From Anarhynchus alexandrinus (lineage: Eukaryota > Chordata > Aves > Charadriiformes > Charadriidae), in contig VUYV01000068.1 in NCBI GenBank assembly GCA_008711295.1, positions 861,816 to 925,815 on the forward strand: 64,000 nt of DNA. Direction: 5' to 3'. Shown here piece by piece: positions 40,171 to 52,888 of the stretch. The translations under genes and the position numbers were made by a program. The notes under the pieces are model-generated. The model was given only the letters and a program-made list of their open reading frames with translations, made no database searches and had not been told where the DNA came from. Within the stretch, counting starts at the first letter, position 1. The number at the start of each line of letters is the position of its first letter.

Positions 40171-43100
40171 TTTCTTAGAAGCGCTCCAGTATAAAAAACA
40201 CCCTCTTGAGGATGCCGCACAATCTCGCTTTGTCTCCTAGATCATCCCCAGCAAATTACCTTTTCCTGAAGATGTGGTTGCTAAGTAACAAACAACTCCT
40301 GAAAGAGAAACAAAGTTCCTTCCCAAAGTTCGGCATCCCCACCCTGGTGAATAGCTGCAATTTGTCACTCCTGTTTAAATGACCCATGAATGCTACAGTC
40401 AGGGCAGTAGTAGAAAGAAGCTTAGTTTTCTGCCAGAGTCAGAGGTGACAACTAATGAGACTGATCTGAATTTAAACCATCACAAAGTCTGTACATTTTC
40501 ATACAAGAGGCAACAGAGAATCTTATGACAGGTCTCTAGACATACATTTGGTATGAATTATGAAATGGATTTATTCGGTGCGTATTAACAAGCTAATACA
40601 GGCATCCTCAGGGACACAGGCCACATATTCTGATGCCAGCAAAATAAAATATGCGTTTTATATTAAATTCAATTATCGGACAAAAAATTCTGCTTTCCTT
40701 AAAGCCTCTGTGAACTATCCTCTTTCTAATTAAGTTAAATTCACATTCTTCCATAAGGTGTGAAAGACCCAAGTAGCCTCTTCTACCTGAGCGCTCTATT
40801 GTGAGAGCATATGAATCTTACAGTGGAGCATTACAAAGACATCACGATGCTTTCATGGCATTGCCTAAACTTCCATGGATTTGTTAAGATCTGTACTGCA
40901 CACTAAATATGCACTGGGTGTGTGGTCTATTTCCCTGAGGAGGAAGAAATGCAAGAAAGACCACTTCTTGACAGAAGAAAGTGGAGAAAATGATGGAAAC
41001 TGAAAGGCTTCTCTCTCTCCCTGGTCTCTTCATATGGACTGGATCTTCTTTTGCAGGACATCCAGTGACTCCAGCACAATCTCCCAGCCTGCTGTCTTTC
41101 ATAAAGGCATAGTTTAGTTTCTCTTGCAAATCATCAGTAGCAATGCTTATGAGAATCAGACCTAACAGAGAAAGCCCTTACAAATCAAATGATGTATGCA
41201 TTAATAAACTCATACTGCTTTGACAGTGAGACACATAAGCTACTTAACTTGAATGCAAAACTTTCCCCGAAAGCCATATTGTTTCTTTCCTATTCCTTCA
41301 ATGAAGCAGTTCCAAGGTAAGAGGCACTGTCAGCATTTAGCTACAACTACTGCACAGACGTTCCTTACTCTCTTCAGAATACAGCAAGCAGAACCCTGAA
41401 TTCAGTACATCATGGATCGTGGGTGTCATTCCTTGTAACACAATGTAATACACCCACATCCTCAGCGCCAACATTAAAACTGGTACAGGCTAAATTCTGG
41501 AGAAGATGCTGACATAAAGCATCTTTAAAGGTCTTTTCCCTTAAAGGTCTTTTCCAGCCGTAAGCATTCTATACACACTAACCAGGTTGCGGACAACCAC
41601 ATTATGGGCTTCAGCAGCAGTTGAACACTAACAGCCTCTCCTCCCTTCTTCTACTGTCTTGACTCCTGTGCCTCAGTTGAGACTCCAGCCTGTTCTTAAC
41701 CAAAAAATGAAAACGTATTGCCATCATACAAGATGCAACTTCTCCTCACCCTTCCTCCACAAATTCCTAGATCAGGACAAGGCTATCCTAGCCCTTTGCA
41801 TAAAAGGCCACAGGATATCCTTACACTGAGAAGACCCTTTCCAAAAACAAACATAAAAATATAGGCCCCAAGTTCCTAAATTGGCATTTCCTTTGCTTCA
41901 ACAAACAGAAGCCCCTTTACTCTTCGTATCTTGCAACACCACTAATATAAATTTCTTTTTTTTACTCCATTCTGTTTACAATTCCTGTAGCGCAGTATTC
42001 CAATATTGCACCAACGTGGGATAAGATCTTAGAGCCTAACAGCATGCCAAGAACAGTGAAAACACACTACCTGGGAGAGCGAGCGCAAACATTACTTTGT
42101 TTTTATTGTTAGAAATAAAACACGTATTTGTACAGATGGCCCCACAACAAATCCAACCAGAAGCAACTGCTTCAGCAAGTTCATTCAGGACATCTAGCAC
42201 TGAGACAAGCGATGACTATAGATGCGCATAAGGTCATAATTGCAGAGTTTCCAAGACAGCTGCTATTTAAATGCACACAACTGTATATTCTTAGTGTTTA
42301 CGTTGTCAATGATTAATGAACAAATTGCTTCCTCTTGCACACTGCTCATATGGCAAGCTGCATCACTGCTTAAGTTGCACAGGGAGGAATAAAGTTAGAA
42401 GAGAAACCTGCTGTCTGTCACTGCTATAATCTGCTGAAGCCTCACCCCCAGTCCATTTCACTGCCCTTTGTTTGACCGTCCTTCAAGCAGCTTGTGACAG
42501 TCCTGTGACAGTCCATGTGTGCAGCAATACAAATTGCTTTCAAGTAACAATTTGCCTTACTGCATTTATTCAGCAAGCTCCCTCCATTTAAGAATTTTTC
42601 CAAATTCTTAACTGGCTTTATAATTTTCTTCAAGGATTTTCTCTAGTTAATATGAAGCCAAAGAATATAATAAGGATGAGAGGGAAAAAGAAGGAGATGG
42701 GGATGCTAAAATTAAACTCTTTCCTTATGTAGAAAACTAAATGGCTGTGAAATAAGCCTTGTCTTCTGTGCAAGGTGTAGGTGTGCATTTATTTACATGA
42801 TGAATGACAAATTCAGTCAGCTGAACACAAGGAACATCCCAGTACTCCCTGAAATTTCATTTCACTTATTCTAGCACAGAAGCAACCCTCAGCTGGTACC
42901 ATCAGTACCAGGGTTCTCTTTTCTGCATTTGTCCTTACTGTACTTGGCAAAGAGAGGGCGTTTCAGGTGTACAGTTTGTAATAATACAGCATTTTTTTGA
43001 ATGTTCAGACACATCCAAAAAAGCTGTTTGAGATGACCAGGCAGGTTCTGCTTCTTGCTTGTCTTTCATTTTAATGATCATTTCAAAAGACTTGAAAGAT

Positions 43101-44061
43101 TTCTTGCACGGGTGCAGAGTAAATTGGGAGGCAAAATTGCACCTCACCAGAAATCTGCGTGCTCTGGGAAGAATTTGAGCAAGTGTTGGACATACTATAT
43201 TGGTCTGGATTTATACTTGTCTACTTGTACAAGTTCTTATTTATACAAGTAAAACAAGTAAAGCTGAAACAAGTTCACAAGTAAAACTAAACACCACTGC
43301 ATAAAACAAGAAACAGATGGTTTGGTTTTTGTTTGGTTGGCTGGTTTGTTTTTTTTTTTTTAAAAGAGGCCCAACCCAAAGGACTATTGGACATAGAAGG
43401 AAGCCCCACCATTTGATGTCTAGTCTATTATGTCAATGATTACTAGATGAACTTCAGTTTCTGAATTCACAGAAATAATGTTAACATATGCATTTCAGGT
43501 CTCTCTGTTTTCTAAGCATACACCTGTTAAATTGAGTTTTCTAAAAGGTTTTCAATTTGACAATGCTACCTTGTGTTTTCAACACTTTCCGTGTAGGGCC
43601 CCAATTATCAAATCAGCTAAACATGCAGGACCAGGTTATGCCTTGCCCTTGAGCAGATGTGCAGTGGGCAGGAGATATCTGTGCCTGAACTGTCCTACCA
43701 AATCCAAACATCCTGTAGCTATGTCTTAGCAAGGCAGTACTAAAGCATTACCAACTCAGTCCCAACCCCACTGTCCTGACTGTGAACATTTTTTGATTGA
43801 CTCATCTCCGAAGTCAATATTGCCAGCTTTAAAAATAAACTTCAGGGATTGAGGATTGGATGTCTGATCAAAAAAAAAAAAAGAGAAATTACACACATTA
43901 CCCTGTATAAGAGCAAGTAGAAAAGCAGGACGTTTTTTAATATCCCTTTTTGAAAGTGCAGGTTATTACTGTAGAGAAAAAAAATAATTTGAATACAAAA
44001 ATAGCTATTGGACAAAATAATTTACATTTTATAGTACCAGAAAGTATAATTGATAAGGAAT

Positions 44062-44108
44062 GGAAACAGGCATCGTAAGGTCAAATGGAAACAGGCATCA
44101 TAAGGTCA
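44062..44108. repeat. Short tandem duplication, about 25 bases, two copies
   Basis: TGGAAACAGGCATCGTAAGG followed by TCAA is repeated at once as TGGAAACAGGCATCATAAGG followed by TCAA, with one G/A difference. It is a recent local duplication in KCNK1 intron 1. Confidence 0.9.
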
Positions 44109-45224
44109 AGTCAGACAATTCCATGCTTTTCTCACCAATGTTATTACTATACATTCATTAAAGCTTACATATTTATTCACTACAAGCATTTAATTGTCAC
44201 AAGCGTGTCACTTTCTTTCTTCTTACAAACTGTGGTTATTAAAATGAGGGGGGAGGTATTACAGGGACACCCATAACCCTATTTTACTTTTTAAAAAAAA
44301 CCACAACTCCTTATAACCGGCAGACAACCTGATCTCTAAACTAAATGACAACTATTTTTAGGACAAGCATTGCTGGTTTGAAATCAGTCAGGAAGCCCCA
44401 AAATAAGATCAAGTAATTATTAAATGTCATTATTGATATCAGCTGATTTTATTTCCCATAATAGAAAGAATGCTTACTTGGGAGAGGGGGGGAGGAAAAA
44501 AAAAAAAAAGAAAAAAAGAAAAGCATTGCATCTTTTATAGTAGTATCAATATACTGCCAAGCCTCAAAGCCCTCTGGTTGGACTAATTTGAAGGTGATTT
44601 TTTTTTTTTTTTAAAGCTTTTCTTTTTCGAGAAGCCTTTGTTATTTATTGTAGTGAGCCACATCCAAATCACCACAGCCCAGCTTCCCAGCACAAATGTC
44701 TGCACTTCTAAAGGATATACAAGACGGCTGTCCACTACAATCTTATGGGAAACACAACTGTTGTAAAAAAAAAATTAAGTGGTTATAAAAAACTGCAGCC
44801 AAAGGAACGCTTCCTCGAGCTTTTCAATCTACTGATGAAAACTGCTATTAGGAAGCAAAACAGCATTATCTCTGGGCCTTTTACACCCAAGAATTGCGGG
44901 TAAAACACGAAGAAAATTTCAACTTCATCGTTATACCCAGGCTAGCAGTTTCGCGCCCACACACACACCCCCCTCCCCAAACCCACACTGAAAGAAACGC
45001 AGAGCGGACCAAGAGCTTTAAGGAGACACCCCTAAAACCATTTAAAAGTTCAAAGAAAGAAACNTCCCCCGACAGGCCCGGCTCCCCCCACCCTGCGTGG
45101 AAAGCGGCCCCACACCAACCCCTCCACATCCCCGACGCGGCCCTGAGGGGGTCCGGGCCTGCCCGGAAGGCCTCCCGGTGGTGGCGGCGGCGGGTGGGCC
45201 GTCGTCTTCCCCCCCCTCCCTTAC

Positions 45225-45579
45225 CCGTGGTGGAGAGGACGGTGCTGGCGAAGAAGAGGGAGGAGGTGAAGTCCCAGTTCCAGTTGCCCGAGGCGTTGCT
45301 GAGCACCGAGACGCCGTAGTTGCTGGCCTCCAGCACCCGCATGAGGAACTGCTCCAGCTGCTGCTCCGAGAGGCAGGCGTGCTCCTCCAGGAAGCGCTGC
45401 TTCAGCTTGCCCAGCTCCTGGCGCAGCAGGTCCTCGTAGGGCAGCTCCACCGAGGAGAAGACCACGGCGCCGAACACCAGGTAGAGCAGGTAACCCAGCA
45501 CCAGCAGGGCGAAGCACCAAGCGGAGCGGTGCTGCTCCACCAGCCGCACGCAGGAGCTGCCCGCCAGCGACTGCAGCAT
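45225..45579 (-). CDS. KCNK1: KCNK1 coding exon 1 (TWIK-1 residues 1-118 and first base of codon 119)
   Basis: This exon encodes the start of TWIK-1, a two-pore-domain potassium channel that forms dimers and passes background K+ current in plasma membrane and recycling endosomes. The frame begins MLQSLAGSSCVRLVEQ and matches what I know of human TWIK-1 almost residue for residue. Visible in order: cytosolic N-terminus, M1 (about residues 21-41, ending in FGAVVF), the extracellular cap helices with Cys69 (the known inter-subunit disulfide), an N-glycosylation sequon at Asn95 (NAS), and pore helix 1 ending in the first filter residues TTG with Thr117 and Thr118. The start is the first in-frame ATG; the frame stays open upstream but shows no other ATG, and position -3 is A. 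The exon ends ACCACGG followed by GTAAGG, a strong donor, leaving phase 1. It sits inside a CpG-rich block. Identity is near certain; this is exon 1 of 3. Confidence 0.98.
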
Positions 45580-45903
45580 CTTCCCGAGCCGGGGGCCGCC
45601 GGCGCCCCGGGCCGGGCCGCGGAGGGGGAGCGGGGGTTGAGGATGGCGGGAGGTGAAGGGGAGGGGCGAGGGGAGGGAAAGGCAGCGGGGCCGGTGCGGC
45701 GGCGACCGCCGCCTGCCCTCTCTCTCTCTTTTTCTCTCTCTGCGGCCGCTGACTTTGAAGGCGCGGAGCGGCGGTGATGTGGCGCTCACGTGGCCGCGCG
45801 GCGCAGGTAGCGCGGCTGAGGGGCGGCCCTGCTGCTGCTGCCGCCGCCGCCACCAACCGCCCGCCCGGCCCCGCCGCCTCACGCCTCTCCCGCCGGTTAT
45901 AAA
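45580..45903 (-). promoter_or_regulatory. KCNK1: KCNK1 5' UTR and core promoter with TATA-like element
   Basis: Reading on the minus strand, TTTATAA lies at 45903-45897, about 320 bases before the start codon. A TATA box normally places initiation 25-30 bases downstream, which would give a start near 45870 and a 5' UTR of about 290 bases. There is no ATG between there and the KCNK1 start, so no upstream AUG would compete. A perfect E-box CACGTG sits at 45787-45792 and a pyrimidine-rich (TC)n tract at 45719-45741 (plus strand) within the predicted leader. Initiation could instead be dispersed, as is common in CpG islands. The TSS is inferred, not seen. Confidence 0.55.
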
Positions 45904-45939
45904 CGGCGTTTGCTACTCTCCCTTGCTTGTCGCCGAGTC

Positions 45940-46160
45940 TTGCGGGGGGAGGTGGAGGAGATTAGGGGGGGGACGGACACCCGGGTAACGCTCGGTGAAG
46001 CCAACTGAGACACACCCCACCCCCCCTTCTCTGTGGCGGGCCGGCACCTTGTGGAGATTTCTTCCCCTTTTCACACCAAAAGTGTGTCTGGAGATCTCCT
46101 CGCCTCGCTGACACCCCCTCCCCCCCCCCAGTAAGACACCCCCCACCCCCCCAAACAGCA
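45940..46160. repeat. G/C-run tract upstream of KCNK1 (G-quadruplex-prone)
   Basis: The plus strand has G-runs at about 45941-45974 (GGGGGGAGG, then a run of eight G). From 46010 to 46153 the plus strand instead carries many C-runs of 4-9, so the minus strand is G-rich. Several spacings would allow four-tract G-quadruplexes on either strand. The position just upstream of the promoter suggests a structural or regulatory effect, but that is inference. A GGTTTT-type repeat (46198-46217) adjoins. Confidence 0.6.
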
Positions 46161-49100
46161 ATTCCTTCCACTGGTTTTGGTTATTTTTTGTTGGCGTTGG
46201 TTTTGGTTTTGGTTTTTATGTTCCACTTTTCAAACGGCGCCTGGCAAAGCAGAAGAAGAAGGTGACCCCAGAGACGGGGCAGTGTGAAGCTGCTCAATTC
46301 CTGTTCAGAGATGCGGCGGGTTCGAGGAGGAACCCTGATGGCCGGCGTTAATGTCCTCCCTCAGGTCCACTGAGGCATAACTTCAGGATGGGGCCAGCGG
46401 GGGTACGGTTTGAATGAAGCGGGTGACCTGCAAAAGCCCCATCCAAGCTAAATGAGTCTTTGCTTACGTGCTGCACTCCTGGAGATACTTTTTAACAGCA
46501 CAAAGTGCCCGGCTAGTGCTCAGAGCGGTGTCCGTGTTGTATACCAATGCACTGCCTAGCCAGCCCCCTGTGTGGTCCCAACAACTGATCTTCTTGAGTT
46601 TCTCTTCGAAAGCTTCTTTCTTCATCTAGCTCAAACTCTGGCCAGCAACCATACAGTTAACCCGCAAAGAAGTTCCCCACTACATGAAAAGAAGCAGTGA
46701 AAATTGTAGTTTCTCAAAGTGTCCCTTTAAGGTGGCTAATGGCAGCTTCTGGTAAAGGAGGGAGAGGAGATTCCCTGGTTGCATCCTGCAGGGCTCGGCT
46801 ACTTTCCTTTCACGTCTCAGCCCAGGGCAACTTGTACAGTCACAGAAACAAAGTAGTAGTTTGTAAATTAGGAACTTACTGGGGCTGAGCCAGTGAGTTC
46901 GGACACAGTATATCAAATCCAGCAATGTACCTCAAGTTGTGAGGTACCCCTCTAAGCTATAAGGACTAAAATGGGAAAAGAATACAAAAAACAAAGGCAT
47001 GAAACAGGTTTTCGTGCTAGAAACTTAAAACGATGTGTCAACATTTCCTTTTATACAAAAGCTACACTGGGCTGCAGGATGAATCTGGCCTGGCAGAAGG
47101 GCTCATCCCGTTCCTGGCCCATTCCCCACTGCCAGCTACAGCTGAGTTGTGCCAGGGGCTCAAACCCCGCCTCTTGTTGGGTGATCAAAATGTAAATGTG
47201 TCCATGCATGCAGAAAGCAGCTGCTTGAATTCATGGTCAAATAGCACACTTGGGGGATGTGATAGGTACCCGCCTGACGGGCCAAGCAAGCAGACTCCTG
47301 ATGCCGTGCCAGAAGTGCACACGTGTTCGGACCTACAAACATGTGTCTGTCATGTGTGTGCATGTGCACCTTTTGCATGCGCATTCTATCGTACAACTGG
47401 GAAGGGGGCACCGTGGGCACTGGGGTGTTTTGGTAGGGAGGTAAACTTTTCCCCTGTGGCTGAACTCCTGAAATGTTGCAAGGTAAATGGTTCCAAAGTG
47501 CCTTCTCCACATGTGCAAGTTGTAGCACCGGACAGAGGTGCAGCATAATTAAATTGGAGGGGGTTGAAATGAGCAACTGAAGAAAATCTATGCCGTATAT
47601 CCAGAAGTTAAGTGACAGAAGGACAGACAAAGGCAGAGTTGTCACATCCGTAGACCACCCCTTCAGCACCTTTCATCAGCATCAGTGTATCTTTAAAATG
47701 TATTTTTTTTTGCTGTAAACCAATGATGCGTAGGAAAAAGGTGATCTAAATCAATAGCAATGACAATTAATAATGGATACTGTCTGGAAGAATGTAATGC
47801 AGAGAAGCTTCTGAAGGGAGTATTCAAAAAAAAATGTTTTATTGCATCACACTAAGACAGCGTGCATTTAAGCACCGTTAGAGAAAAAGAGATCAAGGAA
47901 CCTCATTGACCAATTTGGTATGCTTGGCTAACTCCATCCAATTACTTAATCACTTGTCCCCTCAAATTCCAAATGACTGAGTATCTCCATCTATAACAGA
48001 AAAGCCATTTAAAACAATATGTGACATACTGGGCTCCATTTTCATCAAGTGTACTCAGCTTGCCAGACAAAATAGGTTTCATAATACGATCTAATTTATG
48101 GCAACATCTGGTAGGTACAGTTGTATTTGTGATTGGGAATGGGCATGTCTTTGCTATAAAACAATTTATTTTCCCAACCTTCAAGCTAAATATTTGTTTA
48201 AGGGTTAGATAATATTTGCCTAAGAACACACCTCTCTTTAGTGGTGACAAGAAACTGTGGCTGGGTAGCTGGGCAGTTTTATTTAGTGGCCTCATTCAGT
48301 TTTCCTTTTTTATGAATCACTCATTCTCCACTTTTAGAAGTCTCTCACACTTGGAGGCTAGAGAGAAAAGGAGGACTCTGCTGAACAGAACCTGCAGTGC
48401 TCTTCTAATTTGATTTCTTCCCCCACAGATTTTTAGAGGCATGGGCTGGGGGGAAGAACGGCAGAGCAGCACAGCTGTGTCACGGGACCATTCATGTTCT
48501 TGCTTCCAAAGCAAACATCTGGACAGTCTGAGTTTCAGCCACCATTGTTTATGTTCATGTTTTATCTCAAAGCCCTTAACAAACCTGGTAATTTAATTAC
48601 AGATTTAATTGGGATAGATGTGCAGGAAGGTGTCATAATATTCAGTTTTCTGCCTTGAAGTGATCATATTTACCGTGATAATATTATACATGAAGGCAAC
48701 TATGTCATTCCAGTTTCATTCCAGAGTATGCTATGTCCATTTTCACATCGTTTTGCTAGTCAAGGATCAAGCTAGTCATGTATTTAGTGTACTGAATTCA
48801 GTGTTATGTACTGTATAACAGAAAGTCACAACATGCTTCAGCAAGGAGTGACTGACATTCTGGAGCAGGCTGTTACAGAACAGTCTTTTTCCAGCAGAAG
48901 TTTCATCCTACTGTGATCATCCCTCTTAATAAAACATGAATCCAGTTAATCAAGCATACCACATCATCATATCACTCATCCACTAGCTACGCTCAGTGAG
49001 GAATGGGCTCCTCACTGCTGGAGAAATTCAGCTGCTAGCAGGGAGAAGAAATCCACTATTGGTAGATACCAGTGCTCTCTGTCACACCAAACCCCTCTCT

Positions 49101-52100
49101 GGGGTACAGAAAATGCAAATACAAGCTGCCTGCCTACACGGGTAGAAGAGAGACACTCTAATTCACCCGTAGAACTGAGACAGAAATCATGTTTGTGTCC
49201 TGGGGTGCTAGAAAACCACAGAGAAAGTTAGTAGTCTGTCTAATTCTGCTGCTTGGGGAGATACGACAACTCCCTCCATCACATCACTGGGTTAGCAGCT
49301 TCTCTAGTGTTGTCCAGAGGCTGAGAAAATCCTCTCTTGTACGTCAAAAATGTAAAGCCCTCTCAGAGCTGTGAGAATCACATTTTCTGTTAGGAGAGGT
49401 GAAACTGAAATAAAGAGGTTTTGTGTTAATGGCAGCCTATTTTTACCTGAGCTTTTTGGTTAACTAGAAAAACCTTTTATTACTGACACATTTCCAGTGA
49501 AACGCTGAAGTGCTCCAAACACTGGAAGGCAAGGAGATGGTGGTAGGCTGGAGGGAGATGACAGCCTGGTGGCAGACAGTGACCAGAGAGGGGGTCCACT
49601 GTACTCTAGTCTTTTGTCCAGTGAATCTAAATGACATTTGTCAAAAATAGTAGCTTCAGTGAAACAGAAGAGTGGCTCACAACAGTGCTCGGGCGCCTAG
49701 AGAGTGGCTGATGCTGAATGGCAAAGAGGAGATTTGATGCTGTGGCTCTGCTGCTCTGATCAGTGAGCTCTAGACCTCGAGAGGAGAATGAGTCTGGGGA
49801 AAGGGAAACACCTACATTTGGCACTGTTGCTAATATCAAGACTATAAAATATTTTCATGGCCAAAAAGGAATAACTAAAAGGGACTCAAATACATAGAAA
49901 GTTTCAAGTTGACTGAAAGAAATTTTTTTTTCCAAAATAATAGTCTCATTGCAAAATCACGAACATTTTGACATCAGTCTTAGAAGAAAATGTTGTTCCT
50001 CTAAAAAAAAAAAAGTATAAATAATTACACTGAAGAACCTAAATTCCTGAGAAGCAGGATAAATAAAATCAGTAACTAGGCGATACTTGTCCTGCCAAAT
50101 CTGTTCTGCTCTGGCATACCTATAGCATGAGCTCACAGCACCTTGAACAGAGGAGGTGGTGGTGGTGGTGGGGAAGAGTGGGATGAACCAGGACGGTGTG
50201 GGAGCCAGTGAACAGTTACACGTGTGGACAACATGAAATAGTAACAAAGCTGTGTCACCCTGACAGCTGAATATTGAATAGCAGTAGGGAACTGATTTGT
50301 CCTTCAGGATTTTTCTCCATATTTGGCATGAGTATAAATTCAGCGGTTATAGCAAGTCTAAAGTCTGACTGATCTGTCCTAAATTATGTGTACATGAAGA
50401 AACGTAGCCATAAATTAAGATTCTCTGAATTCACTTGCAGTAAGGATTCTGCCACATTTAACTGCCCATGAATATTTTTTTTAATGAAACTGAGAAGTGG
50501 AATCCTTCATAATTTTCTGTATCCATTAAATGAATGCTGAAATGTAATACATTTCCTGTTGTAGAAGAAAATTTATCTGAACGATTGTTTCTGAACACTC
50601 AATTTGTGGGCTTTTTTTTAAGGGCCTTTTTTTAAGGTCGTATAGTGGCTCTGATTGAATGTCATGCCCCCGTGGGCAGGCAGGATGCGGAGTTATAAGA
50701 ATCACTTCCTCAGAGGCACCAACAGAAGCATAGTTAAGCTGAGAAGCAGTCAGATGGGTTGCCATGTGTTCTGTTTTGGATGGGTAAGGTGTTCTATTTT
50801 GGCTAAAGGGAATCATCCAGATTTGGGTCAAATAATGTGAATCTTATAAAAATTGAAACAACACAGCCTGGCTTAATAGGAAAAGTAATCTTTGAAGAGG
50901 GGATTCATTCCTATCTTAATGTGGCAGGAGAATGGAGACACGATAGGAGAGTACAGACATATTTAGGTCTTTAAAATTTATCACCAAGTAAGGTGGTGAC
51001 AGTAGAAATATTGTCGTGGAAGAAAAAGAGTCAGCGAAGTCTGTGTCCGTGCCATTTCCAATATCCTGCCTGGCTGCATTCTCCTTGAGAGGGAGGGGAG
51101 AAGGCTTGAGATTTAGTGGCTTCCTCAAAAAAAAAAAATCATTTTATGCCGTTAACTTAATGGTGTGACGCTGTCCACAAAGGTTAAGACCACTGATCTG
51201 TGATAGCAAAAGAATGAATGTGCCTGGTTCCGGGGCTATATTTAGGCGCAGGTTTACGTCATGGAGTAGTAGTATTTAGAATAAAGAAAGTTTATATGCA
51301 TGGTCAGGCACAATTTCTTTCTCGAGTGAGTCATGCCTCGTTCAATGTAAATGTAATTTTCCTTAGCGTTGCAATAAGTATTCATATGTAGCCAATGATC
51401 TTGTTGTCCATATGGAATAACTGATAGATAACACTTTTAATAAGATAAGCGTTTTATGTCATGGAAAAAGTAATTTCATGTATGCTTGCCATCAGGTTTA
51501 CCCAATGGCATTATCCAAAGAGGAACTTGGCCACTCTAAGAGGTATAGGTCCAAGAGGTACAAGGGCTGCATATATGTACATAAATACATGCATAAATAC
51601 ATGTTTGTATCTAATTATATATATAGTGTGCTTTCTCAGACTTTTCACTGTTATATTCTAAGTTGTGGCGTATCTTGGTAGAAAGGTAATTACCCGTGAT
51701 TTGTAGGATTGTGTTAACGATGAAGGAATGTAATAGCTCAGAGAAATCAGGATGTCAACATAATCTTATTAGAACATCATATTAAATAAAATTCAGTGTT
51801 TTAAATAAAGTGACCTTGCCCTTCTAAGTCCTGTGGCAGCCAGCCAGCAGAATTGGTCTTTTTAACCTCTCGTTCAAGATGCTGAGGAGAACCAGTTAAG
51901 ATACTTAATACTTTGTACTGAAAATAAGAGTTCACAAAATACTTTATTTCCCCTCCTTCTACTCTGTAGAATTTTTACTACTTCTTCCTCCTTCTTGGCA
52001 GGCTGGTGTTAAAGATGGTTGTGGAGGGAAATAAAAGAATGCAGTAGCTGAGGTGGACTCGAACAGTGTGGGTGTCCAAGCCTCCTTCCTGATCTTATCA

Positions 52101-52888
52101 CCTCCAGCATCGATCTCGCTTTTGTCTCAGAGATGTTGTGCTGATTCTTGGGCACCCGGGAGATGATGGTGCCAGCAAAGCCCACTGGCTTTCTCTGGGT
52201 CATTTTCAAAACACACAGCCCCAGAAAGGGTTACAACCTAAATGGCCTGCCTGTAATTATTTTTTTTCCGTAATTAGGCTGCATTTCCGTGATTTCTGGT
52301 TTTGGTTAATTGAGGCCCAGGCCCAGTCACTTAGTTTAGTGCTGCCATCAGGGAGTATTGGTAGGTCCTTTTGCCTGTTTTAATTCAGTCTGCATTCCCT
52401 TAGAGTTCGTGTACTCATATAATCAGTTTTAGGCAACAGACTGAGTTGGACTTGTGTTACAGCGGTATGTGGAAAGGTAAACCTGGACCCAGCAGTGGTG
52501 ACATTTTCACTGGCAGCTAACACACCCTCTTGCCCAGTCATGGAAAGGTCACATTAACTTGCCAAAATAGCTTTCAGCTTCAGCCCCAGCGTATGTACAC
52601 AGCACAGCACTGCTCTCCGAGGCCTGCCTGACCTGGGTAATTAGTTCAGACTGAACAGTGTGCGCATTTGGACTTCTTCATGCACTCAAGTCAGCATGCT
52701 GAAGCCTGGTCCTGACACTGACTGCTCTTTGACTCTGCCTTGGGCAGTTGGACTCAGGTGGCTGGAGTTTTTGAAGCTGTTGTTGTTTGTAACTGTGAAC
52801 TACTGCAACCATCCTGGCCCATACGAGACCTTGTGGTAACTACACATCGCCTCCAGGCCAAGTTACTTTGCTAAAATAGGGAAGTCTG
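46041..52888. other. Sequence upstream of KCNK1, no gene recognised
   Basis: Past the CpG island the sequence returns to average or AT-rich. Frames of about 170 codons on opposite strands at 47033-47548 and 47160-47669 overlap each other and have no recognisable domain, so I do not call them. A (GGT)n stretch lies at about 50154-50172. A cluster of TAATTA motifs near 52250-52310 is noted under findings. In human, MAP3K21 lies on this side of KCNK1; I see none of its kinase coding sequence. Confidence 0.55.

Larger units (their letters stand above)
16604..45224 (-). other. KCNK1: KCNK1 intron 1 (28.6 kb)
   Basis: A large first intron with GTAAGG donor and TTGCAG acceptor and phase 1. It holds CR1 copies at 17658-18080 and 25890-26225, ancient LINE fragments between 18940 and 19915, a GATA microsatellite at 18785-18830, weak SINE-like relics near 33560-33700 and 39720-40170, a 25-base tandem duplication near 44062-44108 and many A/T runs. 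One unresolved N lies at 29467 and another at 45064. The stretches 20000-25880, 26230-33550 and 33700-39700 are ordinary AT-rich intron with no gene or repeat I can name. No alternative first exon is evident. Confidence 0.95.
45070..46040. promoter_or_regulatory. CpG-rich island over KCNK1 exon 1 and promoter
   Basis: By eye this block is very rich in G+C and in CG dinucleotides (CGCGGCG, GGCCGCG, CCGCCGCCGC) against strongly AT-rich flanks. It covers the end of intron 1, all of coding exon 1, the 5' leader and the TATA-like element. Such islands mark constitutive or broadly active vertebrate promoters. It fades into C-runs (plus strand) at 46010-46155. The boundaries are approximate. Confidence 0.85.

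Noticed and set aside
45097..45856. Long frames at 45097-45777 (plus) and 45221-45856 (minus, shifted frame)
   Set aside because: These are shadows of GC-rich KCNK1 exon 1 and its leader. The peptides are Ala/Gly/Pro/Arg-rich out-of-frame readings.
45580..45882. N-terminal extension of KCNK1 upstream of MLQSL
   Set aside because: The frame is open but begins only at a GTG and has no ATG. The MLQSL start equals that of human TWIK-1.
47033..47669. Overlapping open frames of about 170 codons on opposite strands
   Set aside because: They overlap antisense to each other and match no family I recognise. At least one must be chance, and neither shows coding character.
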